Source: Thiotrichaceae bacterium (GTDB taxonomy: Bacteria; Pseudomonadota; Gammaproteobacteria; Beggiatoales; Beggiatoaceae). Taken from it: a DNA stretch of 64,000 bases. Shown here one piece after another: positions 23,917-32,597 of this stretch (the stretch's first letter is position 1; the number at the start of each line of letters is the position of its first letter). The notes beneath the pieces were generated by a model. It saw only the letters and a list, made by a program, of their open reading frames with translations. It searched no databases and had not been told where the DNA came from. The stretch covers positions 1 to 64,000 of the forward strand of contig JAABRD010000023.1 in the NCBI GenBank assembly GCA_011391085.1, given 5' to 3'. The translations under genes and the position numbers were made by a program.

Positions 23917-25983
23917 ATGTCAATAAAACCAATATTCCTTACCCTGTCACCCTTCTGGTTGACTTTAACCTCATTGACCTGTCCCGCAGAAGAGACTTTG
24001 CCGTCCCTGGGATTGGCCCATCTCACCACCGTTCAAGGCGAGAGACTCGCCTTCGATACTTCTTTTGTAGGAGGCATTTCGGTCAATGGGATGACTTATC
24101 AGAAACTAGTAGAACTGAATTTGTCTGATACCGTGAAAATTGACGGTAATATCAAGGTATCACCGACCCACCTTGACCAACTGGCGGAGATAGTGGTTTA
24201 TGCTGGATTATTGCCCTCTTTCACCACCTCCACCGACGAACAATTTTATATGTTGGGAAACGGTGGAAAGATTCTCGCGTGGGACCAGAATCCAACCCAT
24301 TTAATGGCGTTTCAATCCAATGTCACGTTGATAACCAACCAACAGGTGTCCTTGTATTCTGGCACCTTTTACCTCCCCGGCACGTTGCAGATCTTCTTTG
24401 GATACCGTTTGTCAGATGGCACGTTGGTGACCTCTTCAGAAAGTATCAACGCAGTTATTCATTCCCCGTCTTTCACTCCCCAATTTGAAGCGGCCCTGTG
24501 CCCTTTTGACATCCCCAAAGGATTTCTGGAAGGTCAAGATGTCAAATGTGGTTACGTGGCCGTCCCTGAGACTCACGCCAATCCTCAAGGACGCACAATT
24601 CGGTTGGCAGTGGCCAGGTTTCCCAGCCTCAGTGAGGCGCCGGCACCTGACCCGTTGGTGATGGAACAAGGTGGCCCTGGCGGTTCCACATTGGATAGTT
24701 TTGCCATGAATTTTTTAGATCTGGAGGATGCTTCCTTCCAAGTTTTTCGGCAACGACAGGACGTGGTTTTGATTGAACAACGTGGCACCTTGTATTCAGA
24801 ACCGTTTCTGACTTGTAAAGAAGTTGCGCAATTGCAACAAGAAATGCTGAATTTTGAAGTGCCCGCAGAAGAGATAGAAACGCGGCAGAAGGAAGCATTG
24901 ACGGCCTGTCAAGACCGTTTTCAAGCTGTCGGTATCAACTTATCTGCGTATAACAGCGTGGAAAATGCGGCAGATATGGCCATGGTGATGACTGCGTTGG
25001 GATATGACAAGTTCAACTTTTATGGCGTCTCTTACGGCACCATGTTGGCCCAACATCTGATGCGCGATTATCCGCACCGATTGCGAAGTGTCCTACTGGA
25101 TTCAGTAGTCCCCTTGAATGTCAATTTTGTGCCGAAAACAGCTAACACGGGAGACCGTTCGCTACGGTTGCTGTTTCAAAAATGTGCGGCAGACAGTGAG
25201 TGCAACCGTCATTTTCTGAATTTGGAACAAGTCTTTTTTGACACAGTTGACTACTTGAATCAAAATCCTGGACTCCTGTTTGTCAAAGATCAGATGGGGA
25301 AACCGTATATCCTGTCTTTTACGGGAGACGATTTTATGGTTAGCCAAATTTTCACACTGTTGTATGTCACCTCGGTGATTCCTTACCTACCTGCTATTAT
25401 CTATCAAGTGGCAGGCGGTGATTATTCTAGTACAGAATGGTTATTGGGCATTTTGCTGTTTGATAACACGTTTGCCGATGGCATGGGTAATTCTGTGATA
25501 TGTGCAGAAGATGCCGATTATACCGATGCCGATTATGACACAACAGGGTTGTACCCCCAAATTGCGGCAATTGCAAAGGCTGATGATGTGCGAGAGAGGT
25601 GTGCAATATGGAAGGTTGCCCCTCTAGGAAGTTATGTCGATAATCCTGTTGAAAGTGACATTCCGACGTTAATTTTGTCAGGGGAGATGGATCCCATCAC
25701 CCCTCCTAGTTTTGGGGAGGAGGCAGCAAAATATCTCCGTCAAGGTTATGCGTATACGTTTCCTGGCGTAGGTCATGGCGTGATTGGTGGCGGAGAATGT
25801 CCGCAGTCCATGATGCAAGCGTTTTTGGAAAATCCGTGGCAACGTCCAAACGACAGTTGTATGGCGACACTAGGGATTCAGTTTGCGACAGAATTTGAAT
25901 TGCCTTCTCGTCAAGGAATGCGACAACTATTCAGATCGGTGGAGTCCCAACACACGTTTTGGGACGCGGTGAAGAGGAGATAA
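23917..25983 (+). CDS. Exported alpha/beta hydrolase, peptidase S33/TAP-like
   Basis: 688 residues. A Sec signal (MSIKPIFLTLSPFWLTLTSL, then TCPAEE) precedes a beta-rich N-terminal part of about 190 residues. The hydrolase has the oxyanion-side GGPGGS near residue 250, the nucleophile in GVSYGTM (Ser about 372), the acid in SGEMDPITPP (Asp about 592) and the catalytic His in PGVGHGV (about 620). The C-terminal TAP-like extension holds several cysteines. Family members are secreted prolyl or tripeptidyl aminopeptidases; substrate unknown. The ATG at 23917 gives the signal peptide; upstream codons are element sequence. The stop codon overlaps the end of an AAGTACCGAAG repeat. Confidence 0.85.
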   Translation: MSIKPIFLTLSPFWLTLTSLTCPAEETLPSLGLAHLTTVQGERLAFDTSFVGGISVNGMTYQKLVELNLSDTVKIDGNIKVSPTHLDQLAEIVVYAGLLPSFTTSTDEQFYMLGNGGKILAWDQNPTHLMAFQSNVTLITNQQVSLYSGTFYLPGTLQIFFGYRLSDGTLVTSSESINAVIHSPSFTPQFEAALCPFDIPKGFLEGQDVKCGYVAVPETHANPQGRTIRLAVARFPSLSEAPAPDPLVMEQGGPGGSTLDSFAMNFLDLEDASFQVFRQRQDVVLIEQRGTLYSEPFLTCKEVAQLQQEMLNFEVPAEEIETRQKEALTACQDRFQAVGINLSAYNSVENAADMAMVMTALGYDKFNFYGVSYGTMLAQHLMRDYPHRLRSVLLDSVVPLNVNFVPKTANTGDRSLRLLFQKCAADSECNRHFLNLEQVFFDTVDYLNQNPGLLFVKDQMGKPYILSFTGDDFMVSQIFTLLYVTSVIPYLPAIIYQVAGGDYSSTEWLLGILLFDNTFADGMGNSVICAEDADYTDADYDTTGLYPQIAAIAKADDVRERCAIWKVAPLGSYVDNPVESDIPTLILSGEMDPITPPSFGEEAAKYLRQGYAYTFPGVGHGVIGGGECPQSMMQAFLENPWQRPNDSCMATLGIQFATEFELPSRQGMRQLFRSVESQHTFWDAVKRR

Positions 25984-26061
25984 GTACCGAAGCAGAAATT
26001 TTACCATATTTTCAGCCCTCACTCCCGGCCCCTCTGGGAGAGGGGCCGGGAGTGAGGGCAA
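25982..26061. repeat. One-ended AAGTACCGAAG element with GC-rich core
   Basis: The left terminal repeat AAGTACCGAAGCAGAAATT and a CCCTCACTCCCGGCCCC/GGGGCCGGGAGTGAGGG palindrome are present; no right terminal repeat. It separates two convergent genes and could act as a bidirectional terminator. Confidence 0.65.
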
Positions 26062-26086
26062 CCACCAGCCGTCCAACCTACTCTGC

Positions 26087-29000
26087 TTACAACGACAGTT
26101 CCACTATCTCACGAATCTCCTCCATTTCAAACTCCTCCGCTAACTTCCGAATTTTCTCCACCACGGGCACTAACTCCTTATCTTCCCGTTCCAATTTCTC
26201 CACATACTCCACAATCCCCGTAATATCACCCATTTCAACTAATTCCACCAACGTCTGGGCCTGCGTTTTCGACAACTTCACCTGGTGCGCTACCTCCTCA
26301 TGAGGCACGATTTCCAACGACGCAGAGAGGTTCGTTACGTCCTCCTGGTTTGCGGATTCATAAATCCAAGTCAGATGCAATTGCTTGCGTAACTCTTCTA
26401 ACAAATCTTCAAACCGAATGGGTTTATGCACAAAACCATGAAACCCAGTGGCGACTCCTTCCGTTTCCTCCTCAAAGACACTCTCCGACATAGCAACCAC
26501 GGGGATTTCAGAAACACCTGACAATTTTTTCAGTTGCCTTGCAAACTCAAATCCATCCATTATAGGCATCACTAAATCAGTCAAGACTAAGTCCGGACGA
26601 AGTTGTTGTACCTTTTCCAAACCGTCCTGACCATGTTGGGCTTCGGTCACCGCAAAACCTAAAGGTGCCAAAAAATTCGTCACGATGGTGCGATTCTCTG
26701 ATTTATCATCCACGACCAAAATTTGGAGATTGGATTTTTCCTGCGCAGGCACTTGATAACCTGTAACAATTTCGGTTTTTTCACGGATCGCCTTGAACAA
26801 TTCGTGGGCCATAGGCAATTTCAAATCAGTCCAAAAGACACTGCCTTTTCCCAAGGTACTTTTGACATGCAGTTGTCCGCCCATCAATTCAATTAACCGT
26901 GTCGTAATGGACAAACCTAACCCAGTCCCTTCAGGACGATAATTGGGGTCACCGGCTTGTTGAAATGGTAAAAAAATTTTGTCTAACTCCTCTTGCGCAA
27001 TGCCCATGCCGGTGTCTGTCACCTGAAACCTAAGGATGGATTTGGGACGTTGCACATTGGATTTGTCCTGGGCCGAAAAATCTTCACAATAACCAATTTT
27101 CAAGGTGATTCCCCCTTGTTTGGTGAACTTGATAGCATTGCCAAGCAAGTTGATGAGAATTTGCCGCAAGCGTTTTTCGTCCGCATGAAGTCCAACCGGC
27201 AAGACCGACAGTGGTTGGAAAGTAAACGCAATCTTCTTCTGTTCTGCCCGCATCCGAAAGACTTCGGTGATGTCTTTAAGAAACTCCCAGAAATGAAAAT
27301 CGTTGGAATACAGTTCAATATGGTCTGTTTCAATTTTGGACAAATCCAAAACGTCATTCAGCAATGTCAACAAGTGATGACCACTCCGTTGAATATTGTT
27401 CAAGCGTTCTTGCTGGAACTTGGTTAAATTCTTGTCCTGATTGAACAGTTGGGTGAACCCCAAGATGCCATTGAGAGGGGTCCGCAATTCGTGACTCATA
27501 TTGGCCAAAAAGGTACTCTTTGCCCGATTGGCGGCTTCCGCGGCCTGGCGGGCCTGTTCATGTTGGCTATACAACAGCGCGTTTTGCAGTGAGATAGCAA
27601 TTTGTGTCGACAGGAGTTTGAGGACATTCAGACGGTCTTCTGCAAATGCGTTGGTCACCAAATTGTTCTCCAAATACAGAACGCCTATCAGTTGCCCTTG
27701 ATGAAACATCGGCATACAGAACACCGATTTAGGATGTTGTTGGGCCATATAAGGGTCACTGGTAAATAAGCCTTCTTGAGTGGCATCCCCAAGCACAACT
27801 TCCTTGCCAGTTCTAATCACATAATGGAGGAGAGTGACGGGCACTACAAATAATCCTGTATCGGGGTGGACAGCTTCTAAAGGAAGTGGTTTTAATATCA
27901 AATTCTTGGAAAACTTTTGGAGGCTAATTTCTTCTACCTGAACCTGGGCCTCAATCCAATATTGGTCATGTTTGACCAATATCAAACTGCCCTTCTGGGC
28001 ACCGGCATTTTCCATGGCAACTTGCATGAGAGTTTGAATCAGTTGCCCCAACACAATCTCCCCTGAAATGGCTTGAGAAGCCTTCAACATGGTGGTCACA
28101 TCTAAGATATTCGACGTCTGGTCCAGACCTCCTGTCATGATGGTGAGAGTGGCCAGGGTCGTCAACGTGGCCTGTGACGAAGTTGTCGACAGTTTACTGC
28201 CTTTGTCGGAGGTGATTTCTAACAACAGTGGATATTTTGTCTCCAACGCCATCACCTTCCGTTTCGCCCCCCAAATGAGGTAAGCATAATGCGCTTCTTT
28301 CAAATAGAGTTGGGCTATTTTGGGTTTGCCCTTCTGGAACCAAAAGTAGGCAGCCAATTCATTGGCTAAGGCGACATGTTGCAGAAAGTCATTTTCTCTG
28401 GCACTGGCTATCGCTTTATCATAGCCGTCGATAGCTACCCAATCGTTCCCTTGTAAGCAGGCCATTTCTGCGGCTATCAACTGGTATTTATGGAGGAAGT
28501 TGGCAGGACAATTATCCGCCCAAATTTTCGCCAAGGTTTGATTGTCTTCCAATTGTTGCCAATAAATCTGTTGTTCGGCTGAGGAGACTTGTGGATAGCG
28601 TGCCAAGAGGAGTAAGGACTGATTGAAACGATGTTCTGCCGAAGGTAACAAACCCTGAGTCGCCACCGCAATGAAACGTGTCTCACCCTCTTGGAAACTG
28701 TTCCAGGCTTCCGTATAGTGACCATGTAGATACAAGACCCAGGTTTTGAGAATATGAAAGATAGCCACCACTTGAATATTTTTATGGGCTTCACACTGGG
28801 CCAGATATTGGGCTTCCGTGACACCTTCTTTCACAAAGTCAAGGGAGGTGGAGTCTTTTATCCCACCAGTGAGGTTAAGGATGACCTTCTGTCCTCCTTC
28901 CATCAAATCGATCGCCCATTGATTCCGCCGGATTTTGCTAAAAGACAAATAACCGTCAATTTCTTTAAACAGTTCGTTCAGATTAACGCCTTGATAGAAA

Positions 29001-32000
29001 CGGCAATACATATTGTGCCCAAACGCATACGCGGCATATTGCAAATTGCCCGATTCCAGGCCAATGTTGTAGGCTTCATGGTAATCGGACGTGGCATATT
29101 TGAGATGTTTCGACCAGTGGCGTAAGGAACTGCCAATCATCAAATAGAACACACTTTGATCCGACGGCGTAGTGAATTTCTCCGTCATCAACCGAGTCGC
29201 GACCTCCCCCAATTCCTTCCCCGTTTGATAGTCTCGCCAAACATAACCTAACAGCCCCCCGTAAGCCGTGTGACTGTAACCAATTTGAGGCACGTTCCCA
29301 TATTGTAGAGTCAAGTTGATCACCTTCGAAACAATCACAGCCCACAGTCTTTGATGCGAACGATAGCAAGGCGGTCCCATGGTGATTAATAATTTCACCG
29401 CCGTGCGTTTATCTGGCAACGACATTTCCGGTAACTCAAATAAGGAGGCAATCGGACGGTTGCCCAATCTTGCCTTCGCTTCCAACATCTCCTTATCGCG
29501 GGCCTCCTCAAAATGGTCGTCGGGGACTTCAATGCCGATTAAGGCGAGTGCTTGCCGACCCGTTTGAATTGCCTCTGGATAACGGGCACTTAGGGTGTAT
29601 TGCACGATTAACATATGCAACACTTCGGCTTGTTCTAGTGGCGTTTTAACCCTGGCAACGGCTTGTCGAATGACGGTTTCGGACGCTTCAAAGTGACCAT
29701 TTAAATATTCTACCGCGGCGCGTTCGGTGTGTAATTCTAACGCCATGGGATAATGGTCTTGCCATAATGAGTCCCATAATTCACGTTGGGTCACCAACTG
29801 AAAAGCCGTCGTCAAATATTGTAACGCGGCCGTATAGGCTGTGGCATCTTTGGCTTTTTTGGCCGCGGTTAAATTCAATTTGACCAATTCCACCGCTTCG
29901 GTAGCACTGGCCAGCAATTCTTGACCGGCATTGAGGTGGTCCACCAATTCAAAGATTCGGTCCGCTTGTTCAGTCGCTTTCATGTGCGTCACCAACAAGC
30001 GTCCAATTTTAAGATGCACCGCCGGTTTATCCGCGTCAGCAATTAACGCATAAGCAGCCTGTTGCACCCGGTCATGGAGGAATTTATAGTGACGAATCAA
30101 CCACCGGGAAGTCGTTTTCTCAGTCTCCTCTTCAGACGCGGCTTCCAAGCCTGACGTGGGCAACACTAACAAATCTTCCTGAAGCGCCGGTAACAGGTTC
30201 AGAAACGTGGCAGCCGGAGATTTTTCATGGACAATGGCCAGCGTACTCAGGTCAAAACGGTTTCCTAAACATGCGGCCAATCGGATGACTTGTTGGGTGA
30301 CTGGGGGTAACTTCTTGAGTTTGCCAACCATCAGGGTCACCACATTATCAGTCATTCCCTTCTCTTGAATTTTCTCCAGGTCCCATTGCCAGACAGACTG
30401 AGATGGTTGCCGGGGAGAACTGGCAACGTCGCCTGGGAACAACATAACCGCTTTGTCAAACTCCGCAGGCGGGACAAACTTGATGAGATTCTCTTCATAT
30501 AAAGCTTTGAGAAATTGATTGACAAAAAACGGGTTGCCTTGGGTTTTACGCATCACCAATTCCGCCAACGGTGTGACCCGCAAACGGTCATTGTGCAAGG
30601 TATCTGCCATCAGTTGAGTGACATGCGCAAGACTCAGAGGAGTCAACGTAATCCTTTGAATGAGGACTCGTCCCTTCGCTAACTCTTCCAATAAGCGAAT
30701 CAAGGGATGAGTGGAACTGACTTCATTATCGCGATACGCACCTATCAGAAAGAGATACCGGGTATCTGGGTCAGTCACCATGATTTCAATGAGTTTCAAC
30801 GTCGCCGAATCGACCCATTGTAAATCGTCTAAAAACATGACCAGGGGATGGTCTGGTTGACAACAGACGCGAATCAAATTTTGGAACGTTTGATTAAACC
30901 GGTTTTGGGTTTCTACGGGAACTAACTGGGGCACCGGCGGTTGTTTCCCTACTATCAATTCGAGTTCAGGAATCACGTCAATGAGAACTTGACCGTTGGT
31001 ACCCAGGGCCGCCAATAATTGCTTCCGCCACTGTTGCAATTGGTCTTCCGTTTCAGTCAAGAGTTGGCGCACCAAATTAGTGAAAGCGGCCACGATAGCA
31101 GAGTAGGGCACATTGCGTTGATATTGGTCGAACTTGCCAGAAATGAAATAACCACGTTGTTTGGTGATCGGTTTATAGATTTCCTGCACCAACGCCGTTT
31201 TACCAATGCCTGAATAACCTGCCACTAACATCCATTGAATCTGACCTTGATTGACCGACTCAAACGCTTGCAACAACGTGGCTATTTCCACTTCCCGCCC
31301 GTATAACTTTTGCGGAATCTGAAACCGGTCTGAAATATCTCGTTGCCCGCAGACAAATTCGGTAATTTTCCCAGTCGTGAGAAACTGCTGTGAACACTCC
31401 AGTAAATCGGCTTTTAAACCGGCCGCACTATGGTACCGGGCTTCCGCATTCTTTTCTAACAACTTCATCACCAGGTTAGAAACGGCTTTAGGTACTTGCG
31501 ATTTTAGCAGATGCGGAGGAGGAGGTGATTTAGCCAGGTGCGAATGGACCACTTCCATGGCATCCGTCGCAGGGAAAGGCGGATGACCCACTAACATTTC
31601 ATAGAAAACTGCCCCGAGTGAATAAAAATCAGTACGATAATCGAGAACGCGATTCATTCGTCCCGTCTGTTCAGGTGACATATATAGCAAGGTCCCTTCC
31701 AACAAATTGGGGTTGCTAACGACTTGATTTAACAACGTAAATCCTTTGGAGGAGATACTAAAATCGGTGATTTTTACTAGCCCAGAGGAGAGATTGACAA
31801 TGATATTGGCAGGTTTAATATCCTTGTGAATAATTTGATGGGCATGTAACTCTCCTAACCCATTGGCCAACTGAATAGCGATATTGAAAAACGCGGATAA
31901 ATCCAATAACTGCGTGGCCAGGACATGTTTGAGAGAGTCACCTTGAAGGTCTTCGAAAATCAAAGCGAACGTGTTTTCATGTTTTTGCAGTGCCAAAAGT

Positions 32001-32203
32001 TTGACCACACTGAGTAACTGGAGGTCTTTCGTGATCTCGTATTCGTGGTAAAACTGGGCAATGCGTTTGGGGTCAGGATATTGTTCTTTGAGAAATTTGA
32101 TGATAACTGCTTGTTTATCTTGGCTGTGATAGCCACGATAGACGGCGGTTTTATTACCATCGTAAAGTTTGTCGGTGAGTGTGTAACCTGTTAATTCAAG
32201 CAT
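26087..32203 (-). CDS. Ser/Thr kinase-AAA ATPase-histidine kinase-response regulator hybrid
   Basis: 2038 residues. 1-270: Hanks-type kinase with HKDIKPANI; the DFG position reads DFS. About 300-600: AAA/STAND-type ATPase with Walker A GYSGIGKTALV (near 331) and Walker B-like LVMFLDDLQWVD. 700-1330: helical TPR-like region. About 1370-1540: GAF (SLILVKHDQYWIEAQV, VFCMPMFHQGQLIGVLYLEN). HisKA with [12 protein letters not shown] (His near 1569), HATPase (NLLGNAIKF, GTGLGLSIT), then REC with LTDLVMPIMDG (Asp near 1874) and a helical tail. AGGA lies about 11 bases before the ATG. This layout is known from cyanobacterial and sulfur-bacterial hybrid kinases. Input unknown. Confidence 0.92.
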   Translation of the reverse strand: MLELTGYTLTDKLYDGNKTAVYRGYHSQDKQAVIIKFLKEQYPDPKRIAQFYHEYEITKDLQLLSVVKLLALQKHENTFALIFEDLQGDSLKHVLATQLLDLSAFFNIAIQLANGLGELHAHQIIHKDIKPANIIVNLSSGLVKITDFSISSKGFTLLNQVVSNPNLLEGTLLYMSPEQTGRMNRVLDYRTDFYSLGAVFYEMLVGHPPFPATDAMEVVHSHLAKSPPPPHLLKSQVPKAVSNLVMKLLEKNAEARYHSAAGLKADLLECSQQFLTTGKITEFVCGQRDISDRFQIPQKLYGREVEIATLLQAFESVNQGQIQWMLVAGYSGIGKTALVQEIYKPITKQRGYFISGKFDQYQRNVPYSAIVAAFTNLVRQLLTETEDQLQQWRKQLLAALGTNGQVLIDVIPELELIVGKQPPVPQLVPVETQNRFNQTFQNLIRVCCQPDHPLVMFLDDLQWVDSATLKLIEIMVTDPDTRYLFLIGAYRDNEVSSTHPLIRLLEELAKGRVLIQRITLTPLSLAHVTQLMADTLHNDRLRVTPLAELVMRKTQGNPFFVNQFLKALYEENLIKFVPPAEFDKAVMLFPGDVASSPRQPSQSVWQWDLEKIQEKGMTDNVVTLMVGKLKKLPPVTQQVIRLAACLGNRFDLSTLAIVHEKSPAATFLNLLPALQEDLLVLPTSGLEAASEEETEKTTSRWLIRHYKFLHDRVQQAAYALIADADKPAVHLKIGRLLVTHMKATEQADRIFELVDHLNAGQELLASATEAVELVKLNLTAAKKAKDATAYTAALQYLTTAFQLVTQRELWDSLWQDHYPMALELHTERAAVEYLNGHFEASETVIRQAVARVKTPLEQAEVLHMLIVQYTLSARYPEAIQTGRQALALIGIEVPDDHFEEARDKEMLEAKARLGNRPIASLFELPEMSLPDKRTAVKLLITMGPPCYRSHQRLWAVIVSKVINLTLQYGNVPQIGYSHTAYGGLLGYVWRDYQTGKELGEVATRLMTEKFTTPSDQSVFYLMIGSSLRHWSKHLKYATSDYHEAYNIGLESGNLQYAAYAFGHNMYCRFYQGVNLNELFKEIDGYLSFSKIRRNQWAIDLMEGGQKVILNLTGGIKDSTSLDFVKEGVTEAQYLAQCEAHKNIQVVAIFHILKTWVLYLHGHYTEAWNSFQEGETRFIAVATQGLLPSAEHRFNQSLLLLARYPQVSSAEQQIYWQQLEDNQTLAKIWADNCPANFLHKYQLIAAEMACLQGNDWVAIDGYDKAIASARENDFLQHVALANELAAYFWFQKGKPKIAQLYLKEAHYAYLIWGAKRKVMALETKYPLLLEITSDKGSKLSTTSSQATLTTLATLTIMTGGLDQTSNILDVTTMLKASQAISGEIVLGQLIQTLMQVAMENAGAQKGSLILVKHDQYWIEAQVQVEEISLQKFSKNLILKPLPLEAVHPDTGLFVVPVTLLHYVIRTGKEVVLGDATQEGLFTSDPYMAQQHPKSVFCMPMFHQGQLIGVLYLENNLVTNAFAEDRLNVLKLLSTQIAISLQNALLYSQHEQARQAAEAANRAKSTFLANMSHELRTPLNGILGFTQLFNQDKNLTKFQQERLNNIQRSGHHLLTLLNDVLDLSKIETDHIELYSNDFHFWEFLKDITEVFRMRAEQKKIAFTFQPLSVLPVGLHADEKRLRQILINLLGNAIKFTKQGGITLKIGYCEDFSAQDKSNVQRPKSILRFQVTDTGMGIAQEELDKIFLPFQQAGDPNYRPEGTGLGLSITTRLIELMGGQLHVKSTLGKGSVFWTDLKLPMAHELFKAIREKTEIVTGYQVPAQEKSNLQILVVDDKSENRTIVTNFLAPLGFAVTEAQHGQDGLEKVQQLRPDLVLTDLVMPIMDGFEFARQLKKLSGVSEIPVVAMSESVFEEETEGVATGFHGFVHKPIRFEDLLEELRKQLHLTWIYESANQEDVTNLSASLEIVPHEEVAHQVKLSKTQAQTLVELVEMGDITGIVEYVEKLEREDKELVPVVEKIRKLAEEFEMEEIREIVELSL

Positions 32204-32323
32204 AGGTGGATTTCCTATAGTTGGTTGTCAAGAGAATTGATGATAATATGATACATAAATAAGAATAAAAAGTCAAGAGATTGAAAACCATTGTCATTGA
32301 TAGTTAAAACCAAACAACATCCT

Positions 32324-32377
32324 CTGGAATGCAATAAAAATTATTGCGCGTGCGCAATAATTCTTATTGCGCTCCAG
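32324..32377. repeat. Palindromic repeat (GCAATAAAAATTATTGCG type)
   Basis: CTGGAATGCAATAAAAATT mirrored by AATTCTTATTGCGCTCCAG. Confidence 0.75.
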
Positions 32378-32408
32378 AATGAATTGGTATATAGGTATAT
32401 GAGAATTT

Positions 32409-32462
32409 TACTATAGCCAGGTAGGGTGGGCAACCAAAACCCGTTGCCCACCCCACTTGGCT
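32409..32462. repeat. Palindromic repeat (GGTAGGGTGGGCAAC type)
   Basis: AGCCAGGTAGGGTGGGCAAC mirrored by GTTGCCCACCCCACTTGGCT. Confidence 0.7.
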
Positions 32463-32463
32463 G

Positions 32464-32584
32464 TGGGTTAAAAGTACAAGTATGTTATAATAGCGTTGGT
32501 TTTGGAGTACGGAATTTATTCCGTTTCTGGCGGAATAAATTCCGTACTCCAAAATCACTCTACCATTATCTGTACAACACCACC
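32464..32584. mobile_element. Diverged GGTAGTGTTG-family element
   Basis: The GGAGTACGGAATTTATTCCG core and right end CTGTACAACACCACC are clear; the left end (GTACAAGTATGTTATAATAG) is diverged. It ends 13 bases before the kinase start, so it forms the kinase gene's 5' region. Confidence 0.7.
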
Positions 32585-32597
32585 AGAGGAATTAACC